This document shows, piece after piece, positions 1 through 41,917 of a stretch of DNA of 64,000 bases. The first letter of the stretch is position 1. The number at the start of each line of letters is the position of its first letter. The notes below the pieces were generated by a model, which was not told the origin of the DNA, searched no databases, and saw nothing but the letters and a program-made list of their open reading frames with translations. This stretch comes from Cruorifilaria tuberocauda (lineage: Eukaryota; Nematoda; Chromadorea; Rhabditida; Onchocercidae): contig JABVXU010000169.1 in assembly GCA_013365365.1 (NCBI GenBank), positions 43,961-107,960 on the forward strand, written 5' to 3'. The translations under genes and the position numbers were made by a program.

Positions 1-3000
1 TAGTTTTAAAGATAGTAAAGCGAAAATGCAATTGTGTTTTTTTAAAATAAACAAAAAAGAGCCTAGGCAATCATGAAAGAGACTCGTTATTCTAGAGATA
101 ATTCTGTAGACTGCTTAATTTGAGGAAGTGAAGGAGCTTGATTCAGATCAGACTGTAGATTGAATCAAATCAAATTGTGGAATAGACATGGCTAAACAGT
201 ATGATTTCATATTGCTGAGATTATAACAATTTCATACAGCGGGAATTATAGATTCGTTGCAAAGTACAATAAATTGCTGCCCTAAACATCTTTGAGTGGT
301 TTAAGTGGTTGATGTCATGAACTTAGAATTACAAGAAGAAAGACAAAAATTGAGATAGCTAGCAGGAAATAAATTTTTACCGATAATAAAAGATACATAT
401 TATGATGAAGGAGACCAAAAATTTAACAGCATTCTTGTAATCATTAATTTTTAGAAGACGTTTTTCTGCCTTTTTTCTTTTGTCAAACTAAATACCTGTA
501 AAATTGAAGTAGCAGGCGTTGTTCAGTGATCGCAACGTCTATCATTATTACTTATCATTTATGAATAATATTTATTTTTCGAGATTTTCAACGAAACTTC
601 AGATATAAACAAAACTCATTACAATCGGCAACAACGAAAGCTTTCGCGCATTAATTTTAGAAATTTTTAAAAAAATGGAATAAATAAATTTTATTGAGCG
701 TTCAGTCCTAGGAAAACTTAGCTGGAAGAATTAAAATTTATGTAATTAGTTTAATCGGCAAATTTGTACAGTAAAAGAAAATGAAACCTTCAAAGCTTTG
801 GAGGGGAGATGGTAAAGGATAAGTGTATGTATTTATAGGCATTTTTATATAATGAACAAAGCCGAGTTGTTATTGAACACTGTTAAAAAGGTAACTGAGA
901 GAAGAAAAATGAATGAGTAGGATGAAGATACCTGAATTAGTTCATTTGAACTTAGCTGATTGTAGAAAAAGAGAAAGAGGAGTAGATAGAAAAAAAAGTG
1001 ACTATTGAATTATTTCAGATGTGTTCCACTGACCACATACATTCAAGATTAAAATCAAATAAACGATAAAATAAATTTTTGTTATAGAATAAAATTAGTT
1101 TATGTTTGAAATGGACACAACATTGGTAAGTATTGAGTGGAAAATTAGGACTTAGGATTTAAGATATGTACACAATAAATTTACATTAGATCGTGATTAA
1201 TAAAAAATGAAATGATGGTAACTATTTAACTATTTAGGCCAACTTTGTATCTGTTATTTGATCGTGAAACGACTGACAAAACTGAACAAGATCGAGAGCG
1301 GTCAGCGCTTTTCTATCATTAGCAGTGCAAGAAATTAGGGATGCTATAAGGGAGGGATTATGCATGGCACCGATAATTCGTTTTTTCTATATTCGAAATA
1401 CAAATTTCTCTTTCTTACACAAAATTTAATTTTATATTAAATTTTTTTATACAGCATTGCGGCTCATTTCCACTAAATCCACAGGTGCACAGTAGAATAA
1501 TTCAAATTGCATATTATATACTTAAGCACATAGTTAAATTTAATCCGCTTTATGAGTTCTTAATAAGAACTTAATTTTTTCCGATTGAAGATAAAATATT
1601 TGCTGATTCTGAATCTGATGATAAATCTAACCCTCTACCTCACATTCTCTTGTCACAAATCGTTCATCCTTAAAAAGTCGTACTTTTCTGGATAAAATTA
1701 TCGGAGATTTTAATCGTGATTCTGCGTCATTGAAATAAGTCAATTTACCTATTTTTTAAGTTAAATTATTGATAATCTGAAGGAAAATGGCATAAAACTA
1801 AAACAATTAGCCATCGCTAAAATATAGGGCAACAATGATGTCTCATATTTATAAAATTTGATAACAAAATTTAAACTTGTGATACAAATTTCATATTATT
1901 TAAGCTAATTTTGCAAAAGTAATGAAGAATTCAATCAACTCTAATACGGATTGATTAACTGCTATGAAATTTTTATACATGAGCGAAAATTACAAGTAGA
2001 AGAGGGAAGGATCAATCTTTTCTTCTCATCATTATATTTCAGCAGGGATAACTGAACAACTTTTGTCTTTTTCGATTCTCCTTGAACTGTTATATTCCTT
2101 TATGAATCTTTAGTTAATATACATTTAAAATTTTTCCCTAAAAAAAGAGGAAGTTGAAAAATTCAACCTCCAAAAATATTTAAATCTTTCAACAGGCATT
2201 ATAATGAAGTATGTATTTATATATTTATAATGAAGTATTTGATTTGAAAGTATTCCTTTGCAAAAAAGCTTAGTAGAAAACAACGCTTTTATGGCAACTT
2301 TAGTATATGTTTTGCAGAAATATTCTCAGTAAGATTTTCTTTTTTAATCAGTATGGATCTTTGAGCTCAACAACCACAGCAAATCTCATATTCGTTTTTA
2401 GTGCGAACAGTGCAGAATTATCTACAATAAATATTGAAGAATGCCGAGTTATTCAAGATGACTGTACTTAGATGAGCTGTATGTATTATCGAATGTGGAT
2501 GAGGTTCCCATCGGTTTTGAACCGTTGTGTTTTACCAATACGTTCATTGAACAATCATTGATTCCGATTTAAATTCGTTAAGACATTTAATCCTATAATT
2601 TGCTTGAAGATTTTCCAGAAGCATACTTCCAAATAATTTGAGATTATAACAACTTTTGCAGAGTCGAGCAATAAAAAAAAATTGATGAGTGGAAGAGTCA
2701 TTTCTGCAAGTTTCACACACGACTAAAAACTTTTGTGATTTTTGAAACTTGGATGGAAATTTTTTCATGAAAGCATGGGACATTTCTAGTAAAAAATGGA
2801 ATTTTGATTCCAAAAAGAAGGAGGATTAAAACCGACGGTAGAAAAAGCAATAAACGATGCTAATGGAATAATTTAGGTTTTCCGTAAATCATCAGACATG
2901 CTGGAAATATCGTGGAAATATTATGATCAGTAATTCAGAACCTGTGAGTAAAGTAAAAGTAAATTTGAAATTTTTATGATTTTTTTGAGGTAAGCGATCA

Positions 3001-6000
3001 ATTTATAGATTTATGGACTCCTAAATTTAAAAATTCATTTAAATCTGAGAATTTATGCGTAGTAAAATGTAATGAAATTCTTTTTATTATATATTTGCAT
3101 TGCTGTGGTGATCAAATAAGAAGTGTCATCACAGAGGTATCAATAATCAATAACTGGGTAATTCATTCTATATAAGGTATAGATGCAGAATCACTAAGCA
3201 TTGGATGTATCAGGTAGATGACACAGTGTCAATTTGAGAAAGCAAATATTTTGCTGGTTTTAATTACTTCCAGAAAATTAAAAGTAAATATGTAAGTGTG
3301 AGAGGAAGGGACTGGAAAGAGGGAAAACGACAATTTTACCCGACGTGGTTAAAGATATCCATGTTATTTGAGATGGGTATTGCAATTTCTGCTCTTTCTA
3401 CGCTTCCCACTTCAATAGAACTAAAAATCGATCTTCTCCTCTTACCCTCCTAACAGATTTGCTTTCATCGCGTTGGAGTACGGATGAATGGATAGTTCAG
3501 ATAGACCATATAGATTAGTGCGTATGTAAGTAGAGAAACACATGAATGTTTTGATTTATTTATTGATTAAATTAGATTATATATTAGTATAGCATATTAT
3601 GTAAAGTTAGATAGTTGGAACGGATGAGCAGATCGGAGATGGGGAATGGAAGTGGGTGAATGAGACAGGAAGAACGGATAAAGAGTTGGACAGATAGATT
3701 GATGCATGGAAGGTTATATTCTAGAGCAGCAGCTCGCTTTCTTCACTCAGCGAATTGATGAGCTTCTGGGCCAATGACTAGTGAAGACCAGAACCAGAGA
3801 AGCTTTCTCTCCTCAATCAACAGCCTTGTACAGCTGGGACACATAATTATCCTCTCCCTCCCTCTCGCCTACTTCCATCCTTAGTGATTTCAAAAATTTC
3901 GTCTTCTCTTCTTACAAAGCCTCCTCCTCTCTCTCTCACATTGTTTCTCAAAATTCACAATTCCTGACAAATTTCTCACTTCCTCATGCTTGCTTTAAAG
4001 CAAAACAATGAGTAAAATGAATGTGTAAGAGAAAGTGATAGCACTTTACCTATAGTGTGTCTTATATTTCTTACATTGCAATGGTACCAGGTACGCCTCC
4101 TCAATATAATCCTTCCGCATTTACTTCCTTTTCATTTGCAACTTAATTCCACTTCCTGCTTTCCTCCCTTACAAATATGATGAGATCCTATCTTCCGCAA
4201 TTGCACTTGTCACTTCTGTTGTTTTCTCAACAAATTTCGCTTTTCCACTTCCCATTCGAAAGATTTTATGCTATTTGTTAAAAGTTTATTTCCTTTTCTA
4301 CAATTACTCTATTATAGGTATGATGTTGTGGCTATGTGCTATTAGGATTTCTTTATTTTTTTTTATGTTAAAAGGACCCATTAGTACCAGTGAAATAGGG
4401 ATATTATTATTCTTTCCCTGATTAGGGACCAAAGCAGAGAAATTGCTCATGCAAATGGCTGGTGTCGTTTCTGAATACAAGGGAACCTATAATTTTTCGA
4501 AACAGTGACATAACATGTTTCTGAAATCTATAACAATCATTTCGGAAACAGATTTTCAGGAAGGTAAAACCTGTTTTTCCTGTAATAGCTTCTACAGTTT
4601 CTACTGACAGCTTTTGAGTGGCATGTCATTTAAAAGTACATTTATCCAGAGAATCTGTCAGCAGTTTCGAACAGATATAAAAAACCAATGAGAGAAGTAG
4701 GCAGAATGTTTGGGGTCTGAAGCTATAGAATCATCGATGTGTCAAAATATTGCTTGAATGAGTTCTGCTTTCATAAATGTCGTTAACTGATACCCGTTAA
4801 GTTGTTTTGAAGCATTTATAAACTTTACTTGTTCTTCTTCGCTTCGATGAGTGGTGATAAAATTTTCGATTTTTAAAAAGATAGGTGAATGCTGTTAACG
4901 GAAACTAATGTTTGCTGTTAATACATGTCATAGATCGTTTAGTATTTATCTGCTCAATGCCACGTACTTTATTTATCTTACTGATAAGATATACCTCGTA
5001 CAATGGTTAAAGCAATCACTTGAATTAGTTAAAATAGTTATCTGATTGGCTGGTTACGATTAGCAGATCGAGTTAGCTCAGACTTGTTTCAAATAAGACC
5101 TCTTACAGCCTACATCGCAATCATTAAATCTGTCAAAAAAGTATGATATCCTTTCAAAGGATTACACCCGGAAATGTGGAAGTCATGTTATTTAGTATGT
5201 TGTCACATCAAATCACTTTTTGATTCCATATGATTTTATCCTCCTCTATGATTTAAGTTTAAATCAAGTTTGGAGCAATTTTTACATTCGCTCTATTTTT
5301 GTGTAATCATTTGACCGATTTATCTAAATCAATTTAAAAAAATGCATTTATATCAATATTCATTTACACAGCCTTTTTTTTTAATTCTGACTATATGGAC
5401 TTAATGCCCAGTAGAATTCAGTTCAATTTCTTTTGTAGTTCTGATCTTTCGTGATTTTGCTGAACTTTTTCTGTGAAAGCAAAATAAAACACGTCATATA
5501 TCTTATTGTTTGTATATTTGAAATCATGGTAATTAATTCATTTTTAATGTGGTCAGAGTTTCAAAAAGTTAAAAAAGGAAATTATTATTACCTAGTGACT
5601 TTATTTTAATTCTAAATTCTAAAATTAAAAGAAAACGTTTTGGTTTTCTTGCTTAAGTTGTTTAAATTCTCGAAAAACTCACTACTGCTGATGATTATAG
5701 CACGTGATGAGAACTGATAAAGGTGAAATAATTTATTCAGTTGGAGTCGAAGTTGAAGTCGTATCAGAACATTTTATTGGAGTTGTTTTCGAGATTTGCG
5801 TTTTGTACGTGAAATGTGGCATTTATATTTTACTACTTCATCAGTTTTTCAGCAAAAAACATTTGAAAGTCAAGTTTTCAACTTTATAACCGATTAAAAT
5901 TCTGGATATTTATTCCCATTTATGAAGTGGATGAAATTGATTTTTATATTGGAAAAATTGTTTGTTAACCGAAGTGCTTAAAGTTCTTCAAAGAAGTGTG

Positions 6001-9000
6001 ATCGATCATGAAATACTTTATAATTGAAGTTATGAGCATGGAATTCTTTTCTAGTCGAAATCCCAATCATTAGAAGATTTTGCTTCAAAAATATGCATCC
6101 GATCATTGTGCATTGAATTTTGCATTTGTGACATTTATGTCCTTCATAGCATTCAGAAGAAAGCGAAAATTAATTCTTCAAGAATTTATTTTTGAAAATC
6201 TGTCAACTGGTCATGACATCAATGCGAACATCTGTGAAGCTGTCCGAATAAATTGCTATGCTGTGTCAAAATTATTTATTAAATAAATTTAATTTAGAAT
6301 TTATGACAGTTGAAGAGAGGAAATACAGTGTTATTAATATTCCAATGTTGATTTAAAAATCTTTTAAATTACCAATTATCGAGTATTGGACAATTTCGTA
6401 ATATTTTTCTTATTCATAAATATTCCCGTCTTATTTTCAAGAAAATGATTTTTGACGAGGAAATACATGGCAGATTTAGTTTCAGAGTTTATCAAACACT
6501 TTGTGGCATATCTCGGTGTGATGGATAAAGGCGACATGCAGCGGAGTGTAGAAAGCTTACGACACCAGCTAAACATTCAGAGATTACCTGTGTCACAATC
6601 AGCTAATGAGTTCGTTTTGGATTAGCTACTTTGGATTGCTCTATGCGATTAATCATTTACCACTTCAGCTTTAATTTCTGTTTGGTAATCTTGCAAAATT
6701 CCGATGCTGGTGATTTCTTGTTTCTATATATCTGCTCTTCTACAAAATTCTGTGAAAACTTGGGTTACCACGTATCTTCTCGATTCCTATAAATAATTCT
6801 TTGGACTTGACAGAGTTAGTAAGAAAGTTCGAAATAAATTTTCTTGATTCTAAAATTTTTTTTGAGTTGTATTAAATCACAAGATCGAAATTCCAGTATG
6901 GAAAATAACCTCTATTGATATTAATAGTACTTTACGTATTTCCAGAGCTCATAATTCATGTCCGTAACAGCACACGAAATTATTTATGGTATTTCTTGCT
7001 TTATATTGTCGCAACTGAATTAGTATAATACAAATTTATAAATTCATTCATATAAGCAGTTGTTAGATTAAAAAAGTCTTTTTGCATCAACTTCTGATTC
7101 AATACCTGATAGGAAATTTTGTAAGCAATTTGAGCTATCCGATTCCACGATGATTTATTTATTTATAGTGATGAGATAGTGGAAGTGAATAATTTCAGGA
7201 TGAAGCGGTATATCGAGGGACAACAAGATAACGATCCACTAGTGAATCCTGTTGATAAACGATGCAATCCTTGGGCTGAAAAATCGAAATGTCAAATTCT
7301 ATAAAAACATTTCAATTACGATAATTGTTGCAAATTTGTGACGCCTTGATGTCAAAAAATTCTTTGTAGATCTCACGCTTCCTTTTATAATTTGTTCACT
7401 TTTTTATTATTAGTTGTTTTATTCATTTGGTATATAAACACTCTTGGCCATTGATTAGTTCTGTCTGCCTTTTAATTATCATAAAAACTATCCTTTGCAT
7501 TTCCTCAAATTCATGAAATTTCAAGTGCTAATTGATTTATAAAGTTTGTTTAAAGCTTTGATTCAATAATAATTAATCAATATTAAGTCATGCATTGGTG
7601 CCGATTTTCGAAAGGCTATTATGGTCCACTGTACAAAAGAAATTTAACTCAAGTCCAATAATTTCAAGTTGGTAATATATTCATATTCATATTCGTATTT
7701 CATTTTTTCATTATCTTCACTTGCTTGGATATCAATTAAATATCGGTTTTATATATTTAAAAAAAAGGATTAAAGAATTCTCTCATCCTTACAGTATGAG
7801 TATACAAAATTATTGCTGCAATCCATTGGTAAAAAAAGGAATTTCAAAATCTTTAAATAAAACGATGAATAATAATGATTAGAAATCAGGTTCAAGCTTT
7901 TTTTGAATATATGGTAGGATAGAATAATCATTCTACATGGGAAAAAACGATGTCATATGATGAAATTTTTGTAGCTAGAGGCTTTTTTTGGCGAGTTGAA
8001 ACACTATGACACGTAAATTTTATTCAGTTGAATCAAATTCAAAAAATTATGTTTATTCAATAAAATTTCTGCATGACAAAAATTATTTTATCCTTATGCA
8101 GTAAAAGTAATGGTTACGACGATCGAAGTGCATAATTTTTGATAATTAAGCATAGTTAACAACTACATTGATTTGAAATAATCTAATTATACATTATTTT
8201 GTAAAGTGAAACAATATTAAAGTTTGCAACCCATATAGTACATGAGAGACAAAAAAATATATAAAATGTATCATCACTACGGCGAAGCATTCATTGAAAA
8301 ACAAAAAACAACTAAAATATTGATTGGGTACCGCGGTCATTATGCTCAAAGTTGCATTTTGTTTTGCATGAAGTTTCCTAAGTCATCTAAAATGAAGAAT
8401 ATTTCTTACGTATTCACATCAAGAGGAATTATTCGTTGAAATTTTATATTGATATTGAAAAATATCAAAAATGTGATTTTATTAGATCTTCGATTGAATC
8501 TGCAATATTTTACTTTCTTCCAATTAACTTCCAACTGAACTTAATTTGAATAAAAAAATCAATGGTCATCAATGTGGCAGCAATTCCGTTTTCAGTTTTC
8601 ACTCTTTTTGTATCACAGTTATGATATCCACGGCACAAACCTGCGGTTATAATTGGGCTAAACTAAGCTCAGTTACAATTGCGGAAAATATGAGAAATCA
8701 GGCTTATTTGTCCCATTATGTCAGACTTTTAAAGTATCATAAGAACTCTGCACTTAATCCTTAAACATTAATATAATAGATCATAACAATTTTGGAAAAA
8801 TTAAACAATTATAAAAATACAAGTAATTCATGGATATAAAAAAATACAGAATTAGTCACATAATAAGTTGGTAAAATATAAAAAGGAAATAAAGCTGCTT
8901 CTGACAGCATTATGTTACCTGACTTTTGGTTGTTGACAACTTTAAATTATTCACTCAGTTATTAAGTTCTTGTTTGAAGAAAATTTACTGAACAAATAAA

Positions 9001-9213
9001 GTTGAAAAGTAAAATCTCTCTCGTTTCCTATGAAAATTGAAGCTATTAAATCTATTAAAATGAATTTCTCAGCTATGAACATAAGTTTGTACAATTGAGA
9101 ACAATTTAAGCCTAGTACAAGAACAAAGTTCATTGAACTGAGAGATGCAAACGGCATAAAATGAAAAACACTCGATCCATTATTCAAAACCTAAGACGAA
9201 TACCGCAACTATT
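1..9213. other. Intergenic or distal region without a supportable gene
   Basis: No open frame here combines good splice sites, coding-like composition and a recognisable protein. The longest frames (2544-2813, 5704-5889, 6080-6286, 6376-6576, 8242-8439) have the Phe/Ile/Lys/Asn-rich look of translated AT-rich DNA. A purine-rich stretch (about 3295-3330 and 3605-3700) is followed by a pyrimidine-rich stretch (about 3846-3950). The right end is the 3' flank of vab-3. Confidence 0.5.
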
Positions 9214-36468
<27,255 letters not shown>

Positions 36469-36833
36469 CGATTGAACACCACGCCGACAGGCTGTTGTTA
36501 TCAAAGTAACTACAGCCTGTGCAGTTGCTGTAGCTATACAAACACTCAATCACTTTCTTTCCAATCACCTGAAAGATACAGTAAGAAAGACTGAGTCTTG
36601 CTGAATAAGATCTGAACACTTTATTGTCTCTCTGAATGCAGAGATAATTACATTATTCAGCTTATTTCTATTCTATGTTTTACGACCAACAAAATTACTT
36701 CGATTCAATTTGATTGAAATCAGTACTTGTCAGGAAGATTAAGAATAAGCGTAATTTTGAATAACGGAAGTGTAAGTCTGATGGAATCAGTGGATTATGA
36801 AGGTAATGGTCGATTGACATTAATATTGCTCAC

Positions 36834-37172
36834 CTACCACTCACGGATTGCTTCTGCCTGTTGCAACGAGTAAACATTATCATTCTTGCATATTTCGAAA
36901 TTTTCCAAAGTACTTTTCAACACAAATGGATTGAGCAGGAAATTTTCAGAATCAAAAAGTAATTGAAAGTCCAAGTCAGAATTAATCAAAAGTAGAAAAT
37001 AAGGAGAGTAATTGTATCGCCATTGTAACGCACAAATGATACAGAATGCAAATGTACTAAAGCATTTGCTAAAGTATATCATTGTGATTACAAGTGACTT
37101 TTGTTGCGACCTTTGACAGTGCCTTGTAGGTAACAAATTTGAATGGGAATATTTCAAAACAACCTGAAGCAT
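36834..37172 (-). other. Possible 5' noncoding exon of vab-3
   Basis: A minus-strand open frame of 112 codons ends in TGGTAG immediately followed by the strong donor GTGAGC; another strong donor (GTGAGTGG) lies ten bases before it. This could be an upstream exon spliced to the acceptor at 36569. The frame does not continue into the vab-3 start, so it would be untranslated leader. The right boundary is not determined, and the peptide itself has no recognisable domain. Confidence 0.25.
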
Positions 37173-37663
37173 TTTGTTCCAAGTTGTGAAATTATAATGG
37201 AAATATGAGACTTTTACAATACAATTAAGTATAATTCCTTGTGAAATAGCTATTAAAGAAGAATGTATGGCCTCATCTACAATAATGATTTATCGAAATG
37301 ATGAGAGACTACAAGCTTATGTAATAGTTTACAGAGTTTCAAATTAATTTTAATTTTTGAATTTTTATGTTAAAAAGGTGGGCTTTCCAAAACATAAAAG
37401 AGTTTTCTGCGAAAAATATATAAAGTAAAAGTGAGAACGTTTTGAAGTTTTTCATGGATTTCAAAATAAATATAGATTCAGTGCTTAATAATATTCCATG
37501 GCATTCAGACTTTTCTGCGCTGAGTAATAATACAGAACTGATTAAACGATGTTATTCTTTGTTCAACAAAATTTAAGATATATTGCTGAATTAAGAAAGA
37601 ACATTACATCGTTGTAAACATAAAATATATAATTCGTCATCAGCTGATAAATAGTAATTTCAG
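36835..37663. promoter_or_regulatory. Shared 5' region of divergent genes
   Basis: This AT-rich stretch lies between vab-3 (minus) and the secreted-protein gene (plus). Any promoters for the two genes are probably here. I see no confident TATA box or other named element, and its left part may belong to a vab-3 leader exon. Confidence 0.35.
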
Positions 37664-38481
37664 AAGGACAGTGGATTGTACAGATTTGGGACGAGCACGT
37701 AGAATACCTAGCTAGACAGATTTTGACCGAGTGGAAGCAATAGCTGGGTAGAATGAGAATGACGCTGGAGATGATGATGCTACTACTCTTGCTCTTCCTG
37801 TCGTTGCCACTGATGGTGAGTACTTGAGAGAAAAGGAAGGGGGTGGCAGTTCACGCGTGAAATCAAATGATTTCGCTGAAAACTAAGTGAACCGACACGC
37901 GAGAGGAGAAGGGCCTAATCAGGCGTATATTCGATGTCTGTATGTGAGCTGTGTAGTTGTTTCTGCTTCACCAACTACACTGAGGGTATCCTTTTCTTCC
38001 TATATTATATTATTCGCGAATGCACCACTTTTTTGCAATGAAACAGCCATTCCATCACTCAAAAAGGCAACCTACCAACAGGGCATCATTCGGTACTGAA
38101 AACAACCACTAACGATTGCATTTCTTTTCGAACAGTGGAAGCTACTTTCTTATTTTCGTATAATTTTTTGGTCACTCATTCTAAAATTTCTTGCACTTTA
38201 GGTTTAGAAAAGAAAAATTTGTTTAATGAAGTAATTGGTAGAAAAGATTTACCAGGATAGATATGAACAGCAGAACTGAATCACTTTTGGGTGAACATCC
38301 AAAAAAGGCTTATTCCAGCACACCGTCCTGTATCATTCGATCCTAGTGTGTATGTGTATGTGTATGTTGTATATGTGTGTGCATGTATGTGATCTCTACA
38401 AATTTGCCTTCTTTTTCGTGTCACAGGCAGCAGTTGCACACACAGACACATGTACGCAACGCAAGCCGCAACGCCCACAAC
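37664..38481 (+). CDS. 5' exons of a secreted-protein gene (signal peptide), 3' part unresolved
   Basis: Exon 1 starts after the acceptor AGTAATTTCAG (a possible SL trans-splice site). Its first ATG is at 37753, giving MRMTLEMMMLLLLLFLSLPLM before the strong donor GTGAGTAC at 37816. Exon 2 is 38427-38481 (acceptor TCGTGTCACAG, donor GTAAGTTT). It continues in phase 0 with AAVAHTDTCTQRKPQRPQ plus one base. Together they form a textbook signal peptide with an Ala-Val-Ala cleavage site before His, then a basic, Pro/Gln-rich mature start with one Cys. I do not recognise the family. Phase-compatible continuations exist at 44312-44544 and at 48800-49007, but either would need a very long intron. 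It is transcribed divergently from vab-3. Confidence 0.5.
38346..38391. repeat. (TGTATG)n-like simple repeat
   Basis: Imperfect GTATGT units. It lies in the intron just before the second exon of the secreted-protein gene. Confidence 0.8.
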
Positions 38482-41400
38482 GTAAGTTTTTAGTTTGAAA
38501 GCAAGGTCTTCCACGGGTTTATTGGGATGGAACGTTCAACATTATATTGGTGAGCCAATAGAGCAAATCAATGGAGGTGAGATAAACCAATCACTTTCAG
38601 GCAACTACCGTATCCATGGGTTTCTACCTCTTCTACTACAAATTATGTGCGCTTGGAGCTCTGCCCGCTCTTCACTTTTTGCGTTCTTTCTTTTTGCACC
38701 ATTTTCCAGTTACTTTTGACTGCTTGAGTGATGGATGTAAACTATCAAGTGTTCGATTTTATATTATCCATTCCATTAAACTCAAAATTCTGACGCATCT
38801 GCTAATTCATCTTTTCTTAACAACAATTTTTCTGGTGATCTTGTCTTTCATATCGTATTTATTTTGCATAAATTTTGTTGGAAATTTTAAAAGATGATCA
38901 ATGAACAGCCTGTCTCACTGAATACACATATCAACAACGGTACTTGATAGTTCACAATTTTTTCAACTAAGAAAAAATCATCATATTAATCTAGGGTGAT
39001 GGTCGGGTGTTTGCTATTTTCGTTCCTCTCAATCTCTGTTACTTTCTCTTCCCTCTTGCTAAAACTTATAAAGTGATAAGTTCTGTATTTATTATTGACC
39101 CTAAAATAACTAATAGAATTATTTCGTCCCAGCTAGCGCAAAATTGTAGGCCAATTTTATGCTCAAATCACTAATGCTTTCCAATAACTTTTTTAGAGAA
39201 ACTTGCTTTTAACTGTTATGCAACAAATTCAAGCAAAAAAGTTTTGTTTTAGTTTTGAGGAGCAGCGTGCTTCATGATGCAATTACTAAATTTTAGGCAT
39301 AATTAGCTACTTATGGATGGTTAGATGTATAATAAGATAACACATGGTATATGCATATTTTCTGCTTAGTCAGGCATGCCGCTGTTTCTGAAAATAAAGT
39401 TACAGACAGACGGCTGAAGTAAATTTGCTGGATTTCAAATCCATATTATCCAATCTATAGGATTATCCATATTCTTCATATCATTTCTTGGAGTCCTACC
39501 ACCATACCGTTAACAGTGAATTTGTTGTTTGTGTAGATCATGCAAATCAAATAATCGATGGTTATTAGGTAACTAGAGTGATTTGAAATTAAAAATTGGG
39601 TTGAACTGTATCTAATTTTTCCTATGAAGAAGAAATGCACTCTGATAGTAAATATTCTACTTTGTTTTCACTCTTTAAATGGATTATGTTGATTATTCGA
39701 GTTATTTGCTACACAAAACTTGGCGAATATTTGATGCAACAATAAATTTAAATATGAATAACTTTTTCTTATTATCAAAGTAAATCCTTACCAAATTGAA
39801 TTCATTATTCTTCAACTATATCGCAATATTAAAAAAATTCAAGTACTAGTACCAAACACTTACAATCCGCTGTAATTTTAATTAAGTATCATCAAATTCC
39901 TACTATTCCGAACTTTAACCTTCCTCCAAGAATGTTTTTAACACTTGATTGCATTTGTTAATAGTAATAATAAACTGAATCCTCAAAAATCTGATCAAAA
40001 GATGCAGTTTTTTTTACAATTTATTATTCTGACAACGAATCTTTGCAAAACTTTTTCATAGAACGCGATAGATTTATTTAAATTAAAGCATTTTACGATT
40101 CTTTTAGTTGTCATACAGTGTGTCAGTTAAATTTATGAAATATGTGGTTTAAAGGCTGGTAATATTGGTTTTGAAAGCATGGAGCAGTGCTAAGAGGTAC
40201 ATCGCGATGCTAATAAGCTCAAATGCTAATCCTTCTAATCTAAGTTCATCCATATTTCTTTTTTTCTCTTTCCAATCGAATAGATTGGAAATGGCATTCT
40301 CGATGTGTTCATACTACTCACATGTTTTTCACTTCCCTTCCACTGAGTAAAAAAACATTAATTTCCTGCATAATTTTCCAGCTAAAGCTGATGAATTCAT
40401 AAAAGTTTTATCTGTAAAAATGAAGTATATTTCAAAAGATAATTTATATAGTGATGGAAGTTTATCAGCGGCAAAATTAATATATTATTTGCGATAAAGA
40501 TACAGTTTGGGTCTCGACTGAAAATGATGAGGGCTAATTCAATAAGTTGATTAATAAAAAGTTCAACTTCTGAAATTTTTTACTAGGAAAAAATGACAGA
40601 TTTCAAAGTTACAAATGTTATATGCGAATGGTTAATTAATCAGTCTCAGTAACTTAAGATAAATTGATTGACAGATACACAGAAACTATGTTTTGTTGCA
40701 TATGATCTGCTGATTACAACTCGTACTGTGTTAGGGATAAAATGCAACTCAGCTGTCAAACTATGTCATATCAGTGAACTCTTCACAAAAACACTGATGT
40801 TTTGCTTATATAAAAATTTGCCAATGCAACAAAAAAGCTTAGTAACCGAAAATGAAAAGGGCTATTGAATTACTATGTACAATGACTGGCTTGGAACTAA
40901 AGAAATTTTTTCAATTTCAACTCTATTCAAAGTTGTTAAACAATGTTTTCGAATTCGATCTTTTTTTTCAATGGGTATTCTTTTATTTGATTATTTGAGG
41001 AAAAAATTTGCAACTTATCTCAGAAAAATGAAAATGAAAAATTGGCGGTTCAAGCAGAAAATTAAGAATAATAAATAAAAAATAATAAATCTTATGTTGA
41101 CGTGAAATATAATTGTTTTCCCTACGAAATTTTTAAATATGACTGACATTGATTTGTAACTAGTGTATATATTTTGCATTACTAATAAATCAATTCAATT
41201 TTAAAAAGTTTCTGAACTGTTTATGAACTTCAATATCAATATTTTCTACATAATTTTCATGTTTTGAAAATGACTCTGATTACACAAATTACCAATTCGG
41301 TGACTCAATATTCGTAATCACTATTGGCGAAATTGTGAACTGTGATCTAAGTTATAAGAGTAGACTATGAAGGTGGAGAATACGGTCAGGTAGGCTTCAT

Positions 41401-41836
41401 GCCCTCAGTATCTCGATTGCTTATCTGCATGTCATAGTTTGACGTAATTGTGTCAAGGTATCCCAATCATTTCTTATCAGGTTCCAATCAAACAAATAAG
41501 CACTCAGTGTGACATATGACGAACACTGACAAATTGCTCCCAACATCAATAACACCTCAATATTTTGTTATTTGCAACCCGAGTATGGTGTAGAAGAAAT
41601 TTACTAACTTCGAAAAATGATTAATATCAGTATTTTCCAGACAACTGATTGAATAGACTAATACTTAGAATCAGTATCAGATAATTTAACAAACTTAAAA
41701 TCTGATAAATATACCAACATCTTATTGATTGACCATTGAAGTCTCCATATTTGACAGTAAAATATTAAAATTGTCAAAAGGTCAGATATTTAAAATCGTG
41801 TCATAAAATTGCTGTCGTAGAGCAGATAGCAATTTG

Positions 41837-41917
41837 GCAGCTTGGCTAATCTTCCAAGCTGCAGTAGTATCTGTAACATAGCAAAATTATATTCCATTTG
41901 CATAGAATATAATTTTG
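41837..41917. repeat. Two adjacent short inverted repeats
   Basis: GCAGCTTGG (41837-41845) pairs with CCAAGCTGC (41854-41862) across 8 bases. CAAAATTATATTC (41882-41894) pairs perfectly with GAATATAATTTTG (41905-41917) across 10 bases. Both could fold as hairpins in RNA or single-stranded DNA. Confidence 0.7.

Noticed and set aside
38495..38897. Hydrophobic plus-strand frames after the second exon of the secreted-protein gene
   Set aside because: A TTTCAG acceptor exists at about 38600, but all three frames give Leu/Phe-rich sequence without protein sense, so I did not add it as exon 3.
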